Positions 1 through 10,166 of a DNA stretch of 64,000 nt are shown piece after piece. This stretch comes from Bactericera cockerelli. Its lineage: Eukaryota; Arthropoda; Insecta; Hemiptera; Triozidae. The stretch's first letter is position 1; each line of letters opens with the position of its first letter. The DNA lies in contig CM044955.1 of the NCBI GenBank assembly GCA_024516035.1, forward strand, positions 56,199,257-56,263,256. Direction: 5' to 3'. The translations under genes were made by a program, and so were the position numbers. Under the pieces are notes generated by a model. It had not been told where the DNA came from, ran no database searches, and saw nothing but the letters and a program-made list of their open reading frames with translations.

Positions 1-88
1 CTTTTTGCAGTATCCTCGCTCTTCATTCTCTTTTAATCTTTCTTCTCTCTTAGACCTTTCTTAATTTTCCTCTCTCTCTCTCTGTCTG

Positions 89-128
<40 letters not shown>

Positions 129-310
129 TCTCCTGTATTTATTTTTGCATTCCTATATCTACTTCCTTTTCTAATCTTCCCCTTTTTGCAGTATTCCTCA
201 CTCTTCTCTCTCTCTCTCTCTCTCTCTGTCCATCCCTCTCTTCTTCCTCCCACTCTACTCTTCTTCCTCCTCACTCTACTCTTCTTCTTCTAAGTCTATT
301 TTCTTCCATC
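1..310. repeat. Pyrimidine-rich low-complexity tract with (CT)n runs
   Basis: Nearly pure C/T on the plus strand, with long CT dinucleotide runs at about 68-125 and 205-230 and spaced repeats of a CTTTTTGCAGTAT-like phrase. No coding signal. It resembles the polypyrimidine tracts at 42.56-43.25 kb and 61.38-61.60 kb. Confidence 0.85.
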
Positions 311-414
311 TCGCTTTTATACTTTCTATCCGTACACCTTACAATACAAAGGATAACTCTTTATACGACAACCATAGGTAGACATAATAATAAAAATTCT
401 CTAGAGAGGTACTT

Positions 415-645
415 TGCACTGGTAGTCAAGTGATTAACGCGCTAGTTTGGTAATACAAGTAGCGTACAAATCCGTTCGTTCGAATTCCACCCATTGCATG
501 AATTGTTCCTCATAGATTCGAGTTTCTGACTACAATACTACATATCTACACAATAATAAGATTCTGAGGGTTAGGTGGTTGAAAATGATATAAGCATTAA
601 CCTCACCTGGTGGTTACCTTCAATTAAAGAGTGTTATTATTTTTA
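415..645 (+). mobile_element. tRNA-derived SINE, family A
   Basis: Starts with a tRNA-like head (TGCACTGGTAGTCAAGTG, box B-like GTTCGAATTCC) whose ends pair as an acceptor-like stem (GCACTGG with CCAGTGC in good copies). A family-specific body follows: the 'tgaatt-ttcctcat' link, the 'ctgagggttaggtgg' block, and the 'cctggtggttacctt' block ending in a TTA/ATT-rich tail. At least ten copies lie in this window. A short inverted piece of the same 3' end abuts it at 646-672, making a tail-to-tail arrangement. Confidence 0.85.
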
Positions 646-815
646 TAGTGGAAGGTAACCACGAATCGAGGTTTCGTGTAATTAACAATTTAAACCTCAC
701 CGGGGATTAATTCCAGAATGGAATCATGTAAAATTACCTATTAATTTTACTTAGTTGATTATTTGATTATCATTAATTTTTGCACTTATCAATCTTAATT
801 ATAATACGGATTTTT

Positions 816-950
816 AGTTCCGAAAAATTTCTAATAGTAGAAATCGGAAGTATGTGTTTGTTTATCAAAACATAAAAAAAATATTTTTGCTCCGATTTAA
901 TTTTCTTCGACGTTTCATAACCTCCTGGGCAACTTTGGTTTTTTATATTT
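816..950 (+). repeat. Partial copy of hairpin-headed repeat family H
   Basis: Begins with an imperfect palindrome (TTCCGA...TCTAATAGTAGA...TCGGAA) followed by the same 'ttttgctccgattt' and 'cgtttcataacct' blocks seen in the long copy at 51491-52232. Only the first 130 bases are present. Confidence 0.65.
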
Positions 951-1394
951 ATAATGGTTTGATTAAAAATGGTTACGTGTAGGCTCGACCTAGCTCATCT
1001 TTATACTTCTTTGTTCCTCAATTCCTCATACTCTCTCTTCCACTTCGTTACATCCTTCCACTTTTTGTTCATTGTTCTTTTTGTATTTTTCATCGTCAAT
1101 TTTCTATACTCTATTCTTATACTTTAGTTTGACATCCATTTTTTATCGTTTTTCTAGGGCTATTCTCAAACAAGAGACTTCCCGAGACAAGATTTATGGA
1201 AAAATTTCATCGAGCCTTTCGCATTTATTTTCGTGTGCCTCCAAAAAAGTGATTGACTTTTTTTTAGCTGTTGTGTGTGTACTGTGCACTTGTTGTGTGT
1301 TATGAGTGTTCTTGTTTGTGTGTGTAGTCAGTTATGGTCGTGTGTGCTCCAGTGTACTATAGAACTCACACCCAAAAGTTATTTGATAGTCAAA
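951..1394. other. Unassigned AT-rich sequence
   Basis: A 77-codon open frame at 1072-1305 is hydrophobic because of T-rich composition and matches nothing I recognise. I see no splice-flanked exon, repeat or RNA. Confidence 0.4.
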
Positions 1395-1575
1395 TGCACT
1401 GGTAGTCAAGTGGTTAAGGCACGAGTCTAGTAATCTAGTGGATGAATTTTTCCTCGTTTATTTGAGTTTGTGACCACATAATAATAAAACTCCGAGGTTT
1501 CAGTGATAGAAAATGCTTTGAGCATTAATCTCGCCTGGTGGTTATCTTGATACCTTTTATTAAAAATTATTATTA
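1395..1575 (+). mobile_element. tRNA-derived SINE, family A (internally shortened)
   Basis: Head GCACTGGTAGTCAAGTGGTT, then an internal deletion around the T-arm region, then the family A body (gaggtttcagtg, gagcattaatctcgcctggtggttatctt) and an ATT-rich tail. Confidence 0.8.
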
Positions 1576-3117
1576 GCGCCATCCACTCGGTAGGTTTTGT
1601 ATAAATTGAATAGGATAGACACTTTTTTTCCGATAGAGTATTTCTTTCATTACTGCCGATATCATATTTTATTTTAAAACTCCTTTTATTTTTGTTACAT
1701 CCAGAACTTCTCACTCTTCCTTATTTCCTTCTCGTTTCTCATGATTCTTCATCTTCTCTCGTGTCGGTTTCCACTTTATTCGTTTCCCTTCATGTTTTAT
1801 TTATCTTCCACAGTTTTGTTCATTGACTTTAGCGTTTCTCTTTTGTTTCATGTTCAATACGTACAAGTTTTTCGTATCTTCATTTCCTTTGTAATGCTCG
1901 AAAATACATGAGCATTTATATTTTTTACATTCATATATCAGCTTACATTTTCTGTATCGGTATGGAAAAGAGTTTTTACCCCCTCATCTTGTCTACCTTC
2001 CCGCATAAATATCGAACTTTATCTCTTCCTGAGTCTTGAACTTTCTATTAACTTCAACTTCCACAGTCTACATTTTTGTAATATCTTATTCCTTTATGTG
2101 TGACTCGGTGAATACCGGCGCTTTGATATGGCTTTTAGGGTGCCTCTCTTTTTTTGAGAAACACCTGAATGTGTTGGGTGTTTTTGAAAACACCTAAATT
2201 GGAAGTAATTGTTTGGTGTTTTTCTTCCAATCAGATATTTGTTTTCGCTATAGACATTACTTTCTGACCGCTCTTCTAGTCCAAAATGGCCAGATGGCCA
2301 TACTTTCTTGACTGTTACGGAACGAAATTTAGTAAGCTCTTTTTGTGATGAAAGAGCTATCGGAAGTGAAGAAGAGAGTTTTTGAATAAAAAGACGTCAA
2401 CCTGAGTGTACATGGTCAAGATGATATATTTCTTGAACAGAGGCTATAAGCCTTTGCTGCCTTTGTTCAAGAAACATAATATATTGACAACATGTATGCT
2501 CAGATTGACGCTCAGAAACCATTTGCCTCTGACCGAAGACCGTCCTTACAGCCCTTTTGTAAAATATGATGATAGCGTTTTTATTAATTTGAGAAACCCA
2601 AGAAAATTATCGAATAACTCATGTGGCTGTGAAAGTACGAGTGATTAGAGAGGAGAGCAACACAGGAGTCAACTTTAATTTGTACTGAAGGGATGGCAAA
2701 TATTAATGTGAATAATTTTGAATGAAATTGATCGATATGGGTTTTCCATTTTAATTTGCAGAACAAAATTAGTCCTAGGAATTTAACATCTGTGGAGTGA
2801 GAAATAGAAAAATTAGGAAGTGTTAGGGGTGGGAGAGGGCAGCAGGAGAGGAGTCAAAGCAGAGGTACGAAGTTTTCCCTTCATTAAGATGAAGTTTATT
2901 GGATTGAATTGATTATTGAAACTTTTTATATGTCTAGCATGCAAAATTTGATGACTTACTTGTCCGTCTCGAGTTTTTCTTGATAATGTTTAAGAAATAG
3001 ACAAAACTCGATAAGGTTGTGGCAAATAAGGTTGTGAGGTGTTTTACACATACCTTTCTAATTGGGAGATAAACACCAAACACATACTTTCTCTTGCGGT
3101 GTTTTTAAACACCCACT
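1576..3117. other. Unassigned region with scattered inverted segments
   Basis: No gene recognised. The phrases around 2150-2240 (GTGTTGGGTGTTTTTGAAAA, 'tttggtgtttttcttccaat') reappear inverted around 3030-3117 ('aattgggagataaacacc', 'ggtgtttttaaacaccca'). These look like the ends of an old element into which the next 5S SINE inserted. An 80-codon frame at 2406-2648 spans a hairpin (2428-2475) and is not supported as a gene. Confidence 0.35.
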
Positions 3118-3118
3118 A

Positions 3119-3391
3119 GCCAGCGTCGATGGCATGTTGAATACACCGGTTCCCTTCAGAACACCGAAGTTAAGCGACATCCAGCGAGGTTAAGACTTGG
3201 ATGGGTGACCATTCAAATTCTAATTCTCGTGACGCTGGCTTTTCCCGGCCCCACTCAGGCTGGTGAGGTCAATGTGAGTAGCAGGTTTGTGAGTTTCCTG
3301 CGAATGGAGGGTAAAACCCCGTCGTGATATGACCATGGCAGTTGAAAGCGACGTTAAAACCTCACTTAAAAAAAAAAAAAAAAAAAAAAAA
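3119..3391 (+). mobile_element. 5S rRNA-derived SINE, subtype 1, young copy
   Basis: The head (about 120 nt) follows 5S rRNA: 'ttgaatacaccggtt', a box A-like GAAGTTAAGCGACATC and a box C-like CTTGGATGGGTGACC, bounded by complementary GCCAGCGTC and GACGCTGGC. A central domain follows (CCCACTCAGGCTGG...GCGAATGGAGGGTAAAACCCC...GACGTTAAA), then a poly(A) tail of about 22. The sequence AAACACCCA flanks both sides, consistent with a target-site duplication from target-primed insertion. It is a pol III-type SINE, not a 5S gene, because the 5S 3' third is replaced. Confidence 0.92.
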
Positions 3392-3851
3392 CACCCATTT
3401 CTTTTTCATGTTTCTACAACAGAATTATATTTCTGATACGTATTATTATCGCACAAAAAATTATTATTCTCATCACTCAAGAAATTTCCGTGCGTGGAGC
3501 ATTCTCATTTAAATGTAAATAAGTAAATATCCCAGCAAGACTTTATAGTTTAATCAAAAAAGATCTGTTGTCATTTGTTTCCGTCTCACATCAAACTTCA
3601 TTGGGACAAACTTTAATCAAAGAAGAACGCTCGAAACAAAAACAATGTCTGGAAGGAAAAATAACTTGAAGAGAAAAACTTTCACAAAAAAAAAGTTTAG
3701 GAATTTTATAAACAACTTTCTTTTTCTCCTTCGTAACAAAATATTTCCGAATACCTTTCTACCTACTCACCAATTAGAAAGTTTTCCAAGTTACCTAGAC
3801 AAAGAATAATTTGAATAATTAGGTAATTGATTTTTGTAAATGAATCGGTCC
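3392..3851. other. Unassigned AT-rich sequence
   Basis: No repeat or gene recognised between the 5S SINE and the 21-bp motif array. Confidence 0.4.
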
Positions 3852-4456
3852 AAAGAGAAAGAACCTCAGTCCAAAAATCGATTTTTTGGGAAATCGAGAA
3901 AAACTGATTAACTTTAAAAGTTCTCATTAAAAAAAATAATGAAAAATATGTGGCTAAACTACTTACTATAAGATATGTACAACCAAAATATTTTGATTTT
4001 ATATGTAACACAAGACAAGATATCAGCACTTTTGTGTCATGGACTTAGGTTCTTTCTCTTTGGAACGGTGGACTGAGGTTCTTTCTCTTTGCTTTGTCAA
4101 CTTTAAGAGGGATGATATGACATAAAAACCATATTTTAAAGGAAGAATTAAACATTATTTTGTAAATAATAATTACTTTTTGTATTTGAGAGTTATTTCG
4201 GAGAGTCCTGATAAAGTAAATCGTAATGAAAACGTAAACAAATATCAGCTGATAACGGATATTCGGAAGAGAAAGAACCTCAGTCCAGGACTGAGGTTCT
4301 TTCTCTTCCGGAAAGTGATAAAAACCACATCGAAAAACACGGAAAGGGATCAAAAGTTAGGTTGTTTATGCGTGGATCCAATGTATTTATGTTCGTAGAA
4401 TTCAAATCTGACTCTAACTCAAAATCGTAAATTTTGGACTGAGGTTCTTTCTCTTT
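3852..4456. repeat. Six dispersed copies of a 21-bp motif in both orientations
   Basis: The motif GGACTGAGGTTCTTTCTCTT (plus one base) or its complement occurs at 3852-3872 (minus sense), 4041-4061, 4070-4090, 4266-4286 (minus sense), 4288-4308 and 4436-4456, with at most one or two differences. The pair at 4266-4308 forms a near-perfect palindrome with a one-base centre. The spacers are unrelated AT-rich DNA. Apparent frames over this stretch are by-products. The function is unknown; nested short inverted-repeat transposon ends are one explanation. Confidence 0.85.
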
Positions 4457-4466
4457 GGACTGATTC

Positions 4467-4735
4467 AAATAAGAGACTGAAGAAGTTTTACAGCTTCAAA
4501 GGTATTTTTTTTTTCAAACAAAAATATTGGACTCAAAAATAAAATGAAAAAGCAATAATAAACAAATAAATTACCTATTAAAATTTCCATGGGAGATTTT
4601 TGTAAATAAGAGACTAAAAAAGTATTACAGCTTCAAAGGTATTTTTTTTTTTAATTAACACAAGTATTGGGACTCAAAAATATAATGTAATAGCAATAAT
4701 AAATAAATTAATTATTAAAATCTCCTTAGAAGAAT
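4467..4735. repeat. Tandem duplication, two units of about 137 bp
   Basis: Unit 1 (4467-4603) and unit 2 (4604 to about 4735) both begin AAATAAGAGACT, then 'acagcttcaaaggtattttt', then 'attgg-actcaaaaat', 'agcaataata' and 'attaaaat-tcc'. They differ by substitutions and small indels. Noncoding. Confidence 0.8.
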
Positions 4736-5692
4736 TATCAAAGTTATAATGAAAACCTCCAGGCAAGATAGTTTGGGAGATTATTTTTTACTGTAAATAA
4801 TTAATTATATTCAAAAAATTTAATTTCTGGGTGAATATTTCCAAACGTGGTTTTTTCAGGGCAATTTTTGTCCCATGCCAATTTTTTTAAAATAACTAGC
4901 TGAATGTGGGGAAATCAAGTACCTAGGATATTAATATTTAGGTATTTAGAGGGTGCACTTCTGAGAAATTATTTTTCTCTATTTTTCCCTGTTTTTTTAA
5001 AAAATAGAGATAATAGGTACAAAATAGCCAGAGGAAGGACTACCAGAGGAGAGACATTTTGACTATAACTCTAACTTTAAGTGCAATATTAAAAGAAAAA
5101 TATTAATATTGTTTTCGAGATTATATTCAATGAAGATAAATTATTCTATTTAATTTATTTTTTTGGCTGATTCCATTATTTTCCTTTCTATAGGATAAGG
5201 AAAGTAAAAATAAAGGCAAGAAGCAAGGGCCATGTATCACAATTACCTATTATTCTGTCCATAAATGACAGTGTATTTTTACTCTCTCTAGTACTGTTTT
5301 ATTAATGACATGGTACACCCAAGATATCCCCAACATCCATCATTAGCATTTTGATAGGTGTTTGCATTAATTTCTAGATATTTCACAAGCCTGTATTTCT
5401 CCTCGTCTCTTTAGGCATTTCATCATTTGGGCGATAACAAGGCATGTTTATATAAGCTATATCGATCAAATCTTCTATATTTACCCGAGCAAGGAAGTAT
5501 AATACTTATATACCTATACAGAATCAAAACATGGGGTGTTTATTTTGGGTACGACCTATAAATACTTCTGAGGAATTAAAAGTAGGAGGGAAGATGGCAC
5601 AGGGGTTCTCAAACCTATATACGTTAAGAAAAGTTCTATTAGTATAATACTGATAATATAAGTTATATTATTTATAATCATTTTGTAATTGT
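4736..5692. other. Unassigned AT-rich sequence with one short palindrome
   Basis: No gene seen. At about 5180-5210 there is a palindrome of the type ACTTTCC..TTATAGGATAAGGAAAGTA (here degenerate). The same hairpin recurs at 6035-6062, near 34100 and near 57775. Confidence 0.4.
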
Positions 5693-5940
5693 AATTGTAA
5701 TTGTAATTGTTTTATTGTGCAATTTATACAAAGAGTATGTTCACAACGTCATGATAAGAGAATAAACAGTATTTATAAAATATAAAAAAAGGAATATATA
5801 AAAAAATTAAAATAGAATAAAAAAATATATAAAATAAAATGAAATTTAAACTTAAACTTGTACAAAATATATGTTTAGCTTTGCACAAGTCACACACACA
5901 ACAGACAGACAGACGCACGGATCATTGGCTGAAAACCATT
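5693..5940 (-). mobile_element. Probable 3' end of a 5'-truncated non-LTR element
   Basis: On the minus strand the segment ends in a TTACAA hexamer microsatellite (about 4.5 units, plus-strand 5693-5720). Such simple-repeat 3' tails are typical of several LINE clades, and the LINE at 48353-50911 ends in a comparable hexamer run. No coding part remains, so the call rests on the tail and AT-rich 3'-UTR-like composition. Confidence 0.4.
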
Positions 5941-6179
5941 TTTTTTTTTTTGGTGTCTTGAGGCAATGATTCGTCCAGAAATGTGAAAAAAACTGGGTAT
6001 GTCAAATTTTCGACGAATACAATAATTATTATACTTTCCTTATTATAGAATAAGGAAAGTAATTATATAAGGTGCTAGTTATTCGTGTTAATATGTCATA
6101 ATTTTTATTAGGTAGCATCGACATTACGAGAACAAATGCTAAAGCACTACTATATCTCCAACCAACAATCATAATCCAA

Positions 6180-6350
6180 TATCAATCTCTTAATAGTCGT
6201 AATTCCTTCACTGGTCGTTGCCTAACTACCTCAATTGTCCTCACGAGGCCAGGGTAGACCCAGGAATCCTAAGTGTAAAGCCGAAAAAAATCCAAATCGG
6301 CCGGGTTTCGAACCCTCAGGTATCCTCAAGTGCAAGTTGAGCATGCTGCT
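6180..6350 (-). mobile_element. Degenerate tRNA-like SINE fragment
   Basis: The reverse complement has a good box B (GGGTTCGAAACCC, plus-strand 6303-6315) preceded by 'cacttgaggatacctga' and followed by a CGG-type acceptor remnant and a SINE-like body. The head 5' half is not recognisable, and the family is not one of the others named here. Confidence 0.4.
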
Positions 6351-6732
6351 TTCTGATAATAATGAATGCATAAAACCTCAATAGCCTACTCTGGGCCAGC
6401 TATAATATAATTAGGTATGATATACCCATTATTTTAGCAACCACTACCAAAACAGAAGATTATGAGTGTTATTGAATACACATACACACGTGTGTGAAAT
6501 TTACATTGATTTCCCCTCCGCCCCCATCAGCTTTTGAACAGAGCGCCCTAATTTAATATGTTGCCCCTTCCATTTCCTTTGAGCTTTGTTAAATATGCAA
6601 ACATCAGGGTCTTTGCCATTGAGAAGACTTTGGGGCTTGTGTATAATTTTTTGAAGTGATAATAGATATTCATTTATGTTGCAGACCGTCCTCAGTAAGG
6701 TCCTCAGCTTCTCTGGACCTTACAGGAGTAGC
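6351..6732. other. Unassigned sequence
   Basis: No gene or repeat recognised; mixed composition with a short (CA)n-like stretch near 6480. Confidence 0.35.
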
Positions 6733-6912
6733 ATTATTATTATTATGAAACTCTTTATTAGAAAAACATATATACAAACAAATAACGGTAAAAACTAAAA
6801 TACAAAATTGAAAAAATTAATAAAAACAGGAAAAAAATAAACAAAATAAATACATATGTTCTAACTAAATGGCGGGGTTATAGCATATGGCAATCGCTTC
6901 CACCCAACCCTT
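6733..6912 (-). mobile_element. Short (AAT)n-tailed element, family L
   Basis: The reverse complement begins AGGGTTGGGTGGAAG, continues GATTGCCATATGCTATAACCCCGCC, then an AT-rich stretch ending in a 'ctaataaa' signal and (AAT)n. Related copies are at 9968, 16843, 20705, 45461, 45566 (minus) and 51376. It is either a LINE 3' end or a head-less short retroposon. Confidence 0.75.
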
Positions 6913-7335
6913 AGCATAGGTGTGTAGTGCTCTTTCAATAGACTGTCAGCGAAACACAAGTACCTAGTCCCATTATTTGCCTGAAATGTGTCCTCGAATA
7001 TATTTTTTTTCGATCCTGAAGTTCTGTGAACATATCCAGATGTTAATAATAGGTGAACGGGTCCCAGCTCTGTGGTTGTGCTTAATTACATACCGTATAA
7101 TGTCATTACTAGTTACACTAGATGTTTCCTGCAGTACTCTACATAATCTCTTGATGTTTCGGGGAAACACAGATATGTATACAAAGGGACATTGTTGGTA
7201 TTGTAGAGCTCTTATTGAAAGCTTTGATAGGTAATATAATAAAGATATACTATTTAGAGTCACGTAGGTACTTGATTTGTAAGGTCCATTGGAATGCTTT
7301 GACTAGGAACTTTGATTTTGACTAATATTTAATTA
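6913..7335. other. Unassigned sequence
   Basis: Opposing short frames at 6973-7263 (96 codons, minus) and 6977-7234 (85 codons, plus) overlap each other, and neither resembles a known family. No support for a gene. Confidence 0.35.
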
Positions 7336-7371
7336 CTAACCTAACCTAACCTAACCTAACCTAACCTAACC
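7336..7371. repeat. Interstitial telomeric-type repeat, (CTAAC)7
   Basis: Seven perfect tandem CTAAC units plus one base, equal to TTAGG on the minus strand, the canonical arthropod telomere repeat. It sits inside ordinary repeat-rich DNA, so it is an internal array. A two-to-three-unit degenerate run is also at about 17159-17178. Confidence 0.9.
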
Positions 7372-7391
7372 AAATATAAAGTATCAGTACA

Positions 7392-7435
7392 GCCGACCTC
7401 CATGGCTCAGTGGTTAAGAGCATTGGTTACTGACC
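7392..7435 (+). mobile_element. Truncated tRNA-derived SINE head, family C
   Basis: CCATGGCTCAGTGGTTAAGAGCATTGGTTACTGACC matches in pieces the 5' half of the family C head at 14561-14672 (minus) and 40385 (plus). It stops after the anticodon-arm region, with no body. Confidence 0.7.
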
Positions 7436-7689
7436 ATTATTATACCATTGTTGCATAAAAGTCTCTTCCTTTTGTTTTCACACATGTCTATCTGTTGCTT
7501 TGGACTGCCATGTAACTCCTGCTCTTTTCTGAATCTCGTCTTTCCATCTAGTGTTTGGCCTTCCTTTTCATCTCACAACATTCTTATAGGGCACCACTTG
7601 AATTATTCATCAGTCCATCTGTTATCTGTTCTTCTTCACATATTATGTATGACCAGCCCGGTATTATAATCGTAACAATACATATTTAT

Positions 7690-7908
7690 TATTAAATTAA
7701 TAAAACTCTTTAGTGGAAGGCAACCACCAGGCGAGGTTAATGCTCAAAGCATTTTCTACCACCTAACCCTCAGAGTCTTATTTTATATGGTCACAAACTC
7801 AAATTAATGAGGAAAAATTCATTCACTGGGTGAGATTCGAACCAACGGATGCCTTCGCTACGTGATGGATTACCAGACTAGCGGGTAAACCAATTGACTA
7901 CCAGTGCA
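7690..7908 (-). mobile_element. tRNA-derived SINE, family A
   Basis: On the minus strand it has a TGCACTGG-type head and box B, the CTGAGGGTTAGGTGGTAGAA block and the GCCTGGTGGTTGCCTTCCAC end followed by an ATT-rich tail. Full-length with moderate divergence in the head. Confidence 0.85.
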
Positions 7909-8024
7909 AATCTATTGCTATTTCATACCAGTTGCAAATTCTACAATATCTTTTTCGACCGACGCATGCGCGACAATGCGGAATTGTATTCAAAATTTGG
8001 TTACAGTTGTTTGTAAGGGATACC

Positions 8025-8205
8025 TTCCGGTGCGCTCGTGTTGACCCAGTACCTAAAGGGGAAGTATTGTGTCACTTCTCGCCCATCAGAGGGGAGGCAT
8101 ACTAAGGGATGGGCAGGCTACAACACTGACCTCAGTACCTTATGAAACAGTAGCTCCTGTTTCATGGCTACGAAATAAAAAAGGCTATGAAACACTCATC
8201 TTTAT
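8025..8205. repeat. Unclassified dispersed repeat
   Basis: The blocks 'cacttctcgcccat', 'gatgggc', 'gaaacag-agctcctgtttcatggctac' and 'gaaacactcatctt' occur here and, in inverted orientation, at about 52955-53110. Contains a GAAACAG/CTGTTTC inverted pair. No coding capacity seen. Confidence 0.6.
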
Positions 8206-8544
8206 ATTTTTTTAAACTGAATTCAACATTGTAGGTATTACATACAAGCAATCTGTGCATAGAAAAATGAATCACATTATTATTATTATTATCATCACAA
8301 TATGCAATAAGATTACTATTTAATCAGGTAACGTGACATTCCTGAAATACTGAGGCTGTATAACATGTTTCCAAATCCTTGTTCAAGCTTATGTGTCACG
8401 CACTAATGTTTGTTTACCTACATTCCGCCACTGTGCATACCTCCATGGCTTTAATGGCTTAATTATTGGACGCAAGTTACTAGTAGTCCGTTCCACTCTC
8501 CACTCTCAAAATCCTTGAATCTCCGTTTCAACCGTCACACAATG
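8206..8544. other. Unassigned sequence with a short (ATT)n run
   Basis: Holds (TTA)n at about 8278-8292; otherwise nothing recognised. Confidence 0.4.
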
Positions 8545-8759
8545 TAATAATAATAATACTCTTTAGTGGAAGGTAACCACCAGGCGAGGTAAATGCTCAA
8601 AGCATTTTCTACCACCTAACCCTCAGAGTCTTATTATTACGTGGTCACAAACTCAAATTAATGAGGAAAAATTCGTGCACTGGGTGAGATTCGAACCAAC
8701 GGATCCCTACGCTACCTGGATTTCCAGATTAGCGCGTTAACCACTTGACTACCAGTACA
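8545..8759 (-). mobile_element. tRNA-derived SINE, family A, near full length
   Basis: Reading the minus strand: head with D-arm 'tagtcaagtggttaacgcg', box B GGTTCGAATC, then 'gaatttttcctcattaattt', 'cacgtaataataagactctg', 'aggttaggtggtagaaaa', 'gctttgagcatt' and an ATT tail. One of the best-preserved copies in the window. Confidence 0.9.
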
Positions 8760-8872
8760 CTATGTATGTACTCCGATTGGTTGTCCGACTATTTATTGTT
8801 TATACTAATTATTCATAGATACCATTTGTACTAATTATTGAAAATAAATAATTACCTAGGTATAAATAAATA

Positions 8873-9756
8873 CAGGGTGAGCATAAAGTCTCACCCCACC
8901 CCCCGTATCTCGAGAATGGCTAAAAATACAAGAAAACGCAAAAACCCGTAATCCTTTATTTTTTAGAGGATTGATTTTCAGTTTAAAAAAATTTGCCTAC
9001 ACGGCCCCAGTCAGGCTAGGCATGGACCAACTTTAAAATCTTAAATAGAATGGTATGTCTTGTGGCATATAGTTTTAAAGGTCTTATTGAGAGAAGTTCA
9101 TAACAACAAATTTCAGTGAGCTACGATTTACCGTTCTTGAGATACAGGGTCGGACGTCCTGCGTAATATTCATATATTTTGACCTGTATCTCGTTAACCG
9201 TAGATTATGGAGAAAATTTTTCTTGTTAATAATAAATCCTTATGGCAAGACCTGTCGAACAAGTTAAAACTCGACATACTCTGTTGATGTTCGTTTCTGG
9301 TCGGTTTCGTCAGCCAGCCGGACGAACAGTCGAAAATAATTTAACACAAAAACAAATCAAGTTTTAACTTGTTCGAAAGGTCTTGTCATAAGGAGTTATT
9401 ATTAACAAGAAAAAATTTCTCCATAATTTACGGTAACGAAATATAGGTCAAAATATATGGATATTACGCAGGACGTCCGACCCTGTATCTCGAGAACGGT
9501 AAGTCGTAGCTCACTGAAATTTTTGGTTATGAACTTCTCTCAATGAGACCTTTAAAAAAATATGCCAGAAGACATACCATTCTATTTAAGATTTCAAAGT
9601 TGGTCCATGCCCAGCCTGACTGTCGCCGTGTAGGCAAATTTTTTTGGCTGAAAATCAATCCCCCTAAAAATAAAGGAATACTAGTTTTTGATTTTTCTTG
9701 TATTTTTAGCCATTCTCGAGATACTGGGGGTGGGGTGAGACTTTATGCTCACCCTG
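8873..9756. mobile_element. Long fold-back DNA element (palindromic, about 0.88 kb)
   Basis: Starts CAGGGTGAGCATAAAGTC and ends with its complement, both flanked by TA. The two arms of about 420 bp are inverted copies across the whole length (shared blocks include GGTCGGACGTCCTGCG and the 'gcccagcctgactg' phrase), meeting near 9315 in GTCAGCCAGCCGG. There is no transposase, so it is non-autonomous. Terminal TA and CAGGGTG ends fit the Tc1/mariner superfamily, but that assignment is inference. A related, partly truncated copy lies at 28803-29385. Confidence 0.85.
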
Positions 9757-9967
9757 TATATTAATTAGGTTTAATATTAGAGATATTTACTCTGGTTAAA
9801 GTCTTGTTCATTCATTATTCGGATAACGATTTTAATGGAGCAGGTAAGTAATTTTATAAATTTGGTCATTACTTGGATCATAATATTATTGGATTATGTA
9901 ATTACACTTTCCGAACCCATTGTTTTACAAATAGATGAAGACAAAACTATACATGTAATATACTTAT

Positions 9968-10130
9968 AAGGGTAGAGTGGAAGAGATTGCCATAGGCAAT
10001 AACCCCGCCTATTAGTTAGGACATATGTATATATTTTGTTTATATTTTTCCTGTTTAAATTTGTACTGTCAATTTTGTATTTTAATTTTTACCATTATTT
10101 GTTTGTATTTATGTTCTTCTAATAAACAGT

Positions 10131-10165
<35 letters not shown>
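9968..10165 (+). mobile_element. Short (AAT)n-tailed element, family L
   Basis: AAGGGTAGAGTGGAAGAGAT, GCCATAGGCAATAACCCCGC, then 'gttaggacatatgt', an AT-rich stretch, 'cttctaataaacag' and about nine AAT units. It begins at the same internal position as the other family L copies. Confidence 0.85.

Positions 10166-10166
<1 letters not shown>

Noticed and set aside
2406..2648. 80-codon frame as a host exon
   Set aside because: No domain, no clear splice context, and it spans a hairpin; the opposite strand overlaps another short frame.
3119..3240. A 5S rRNA gene
   Set aside because: The head resembles 5S rRNA with box A and box C, but the last third is replaced, many identical copies are dispersed with poly(A) tails and target duplications, and the ends pair as GCCAGCGTC/GACGCTGGC. 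It is a SINE head.
3852..4456. CRISPR-like array
   Set aside because: Copies occur in both orientations with irregular spacing and the surroundings are eukaryotic; not a CRISPR.
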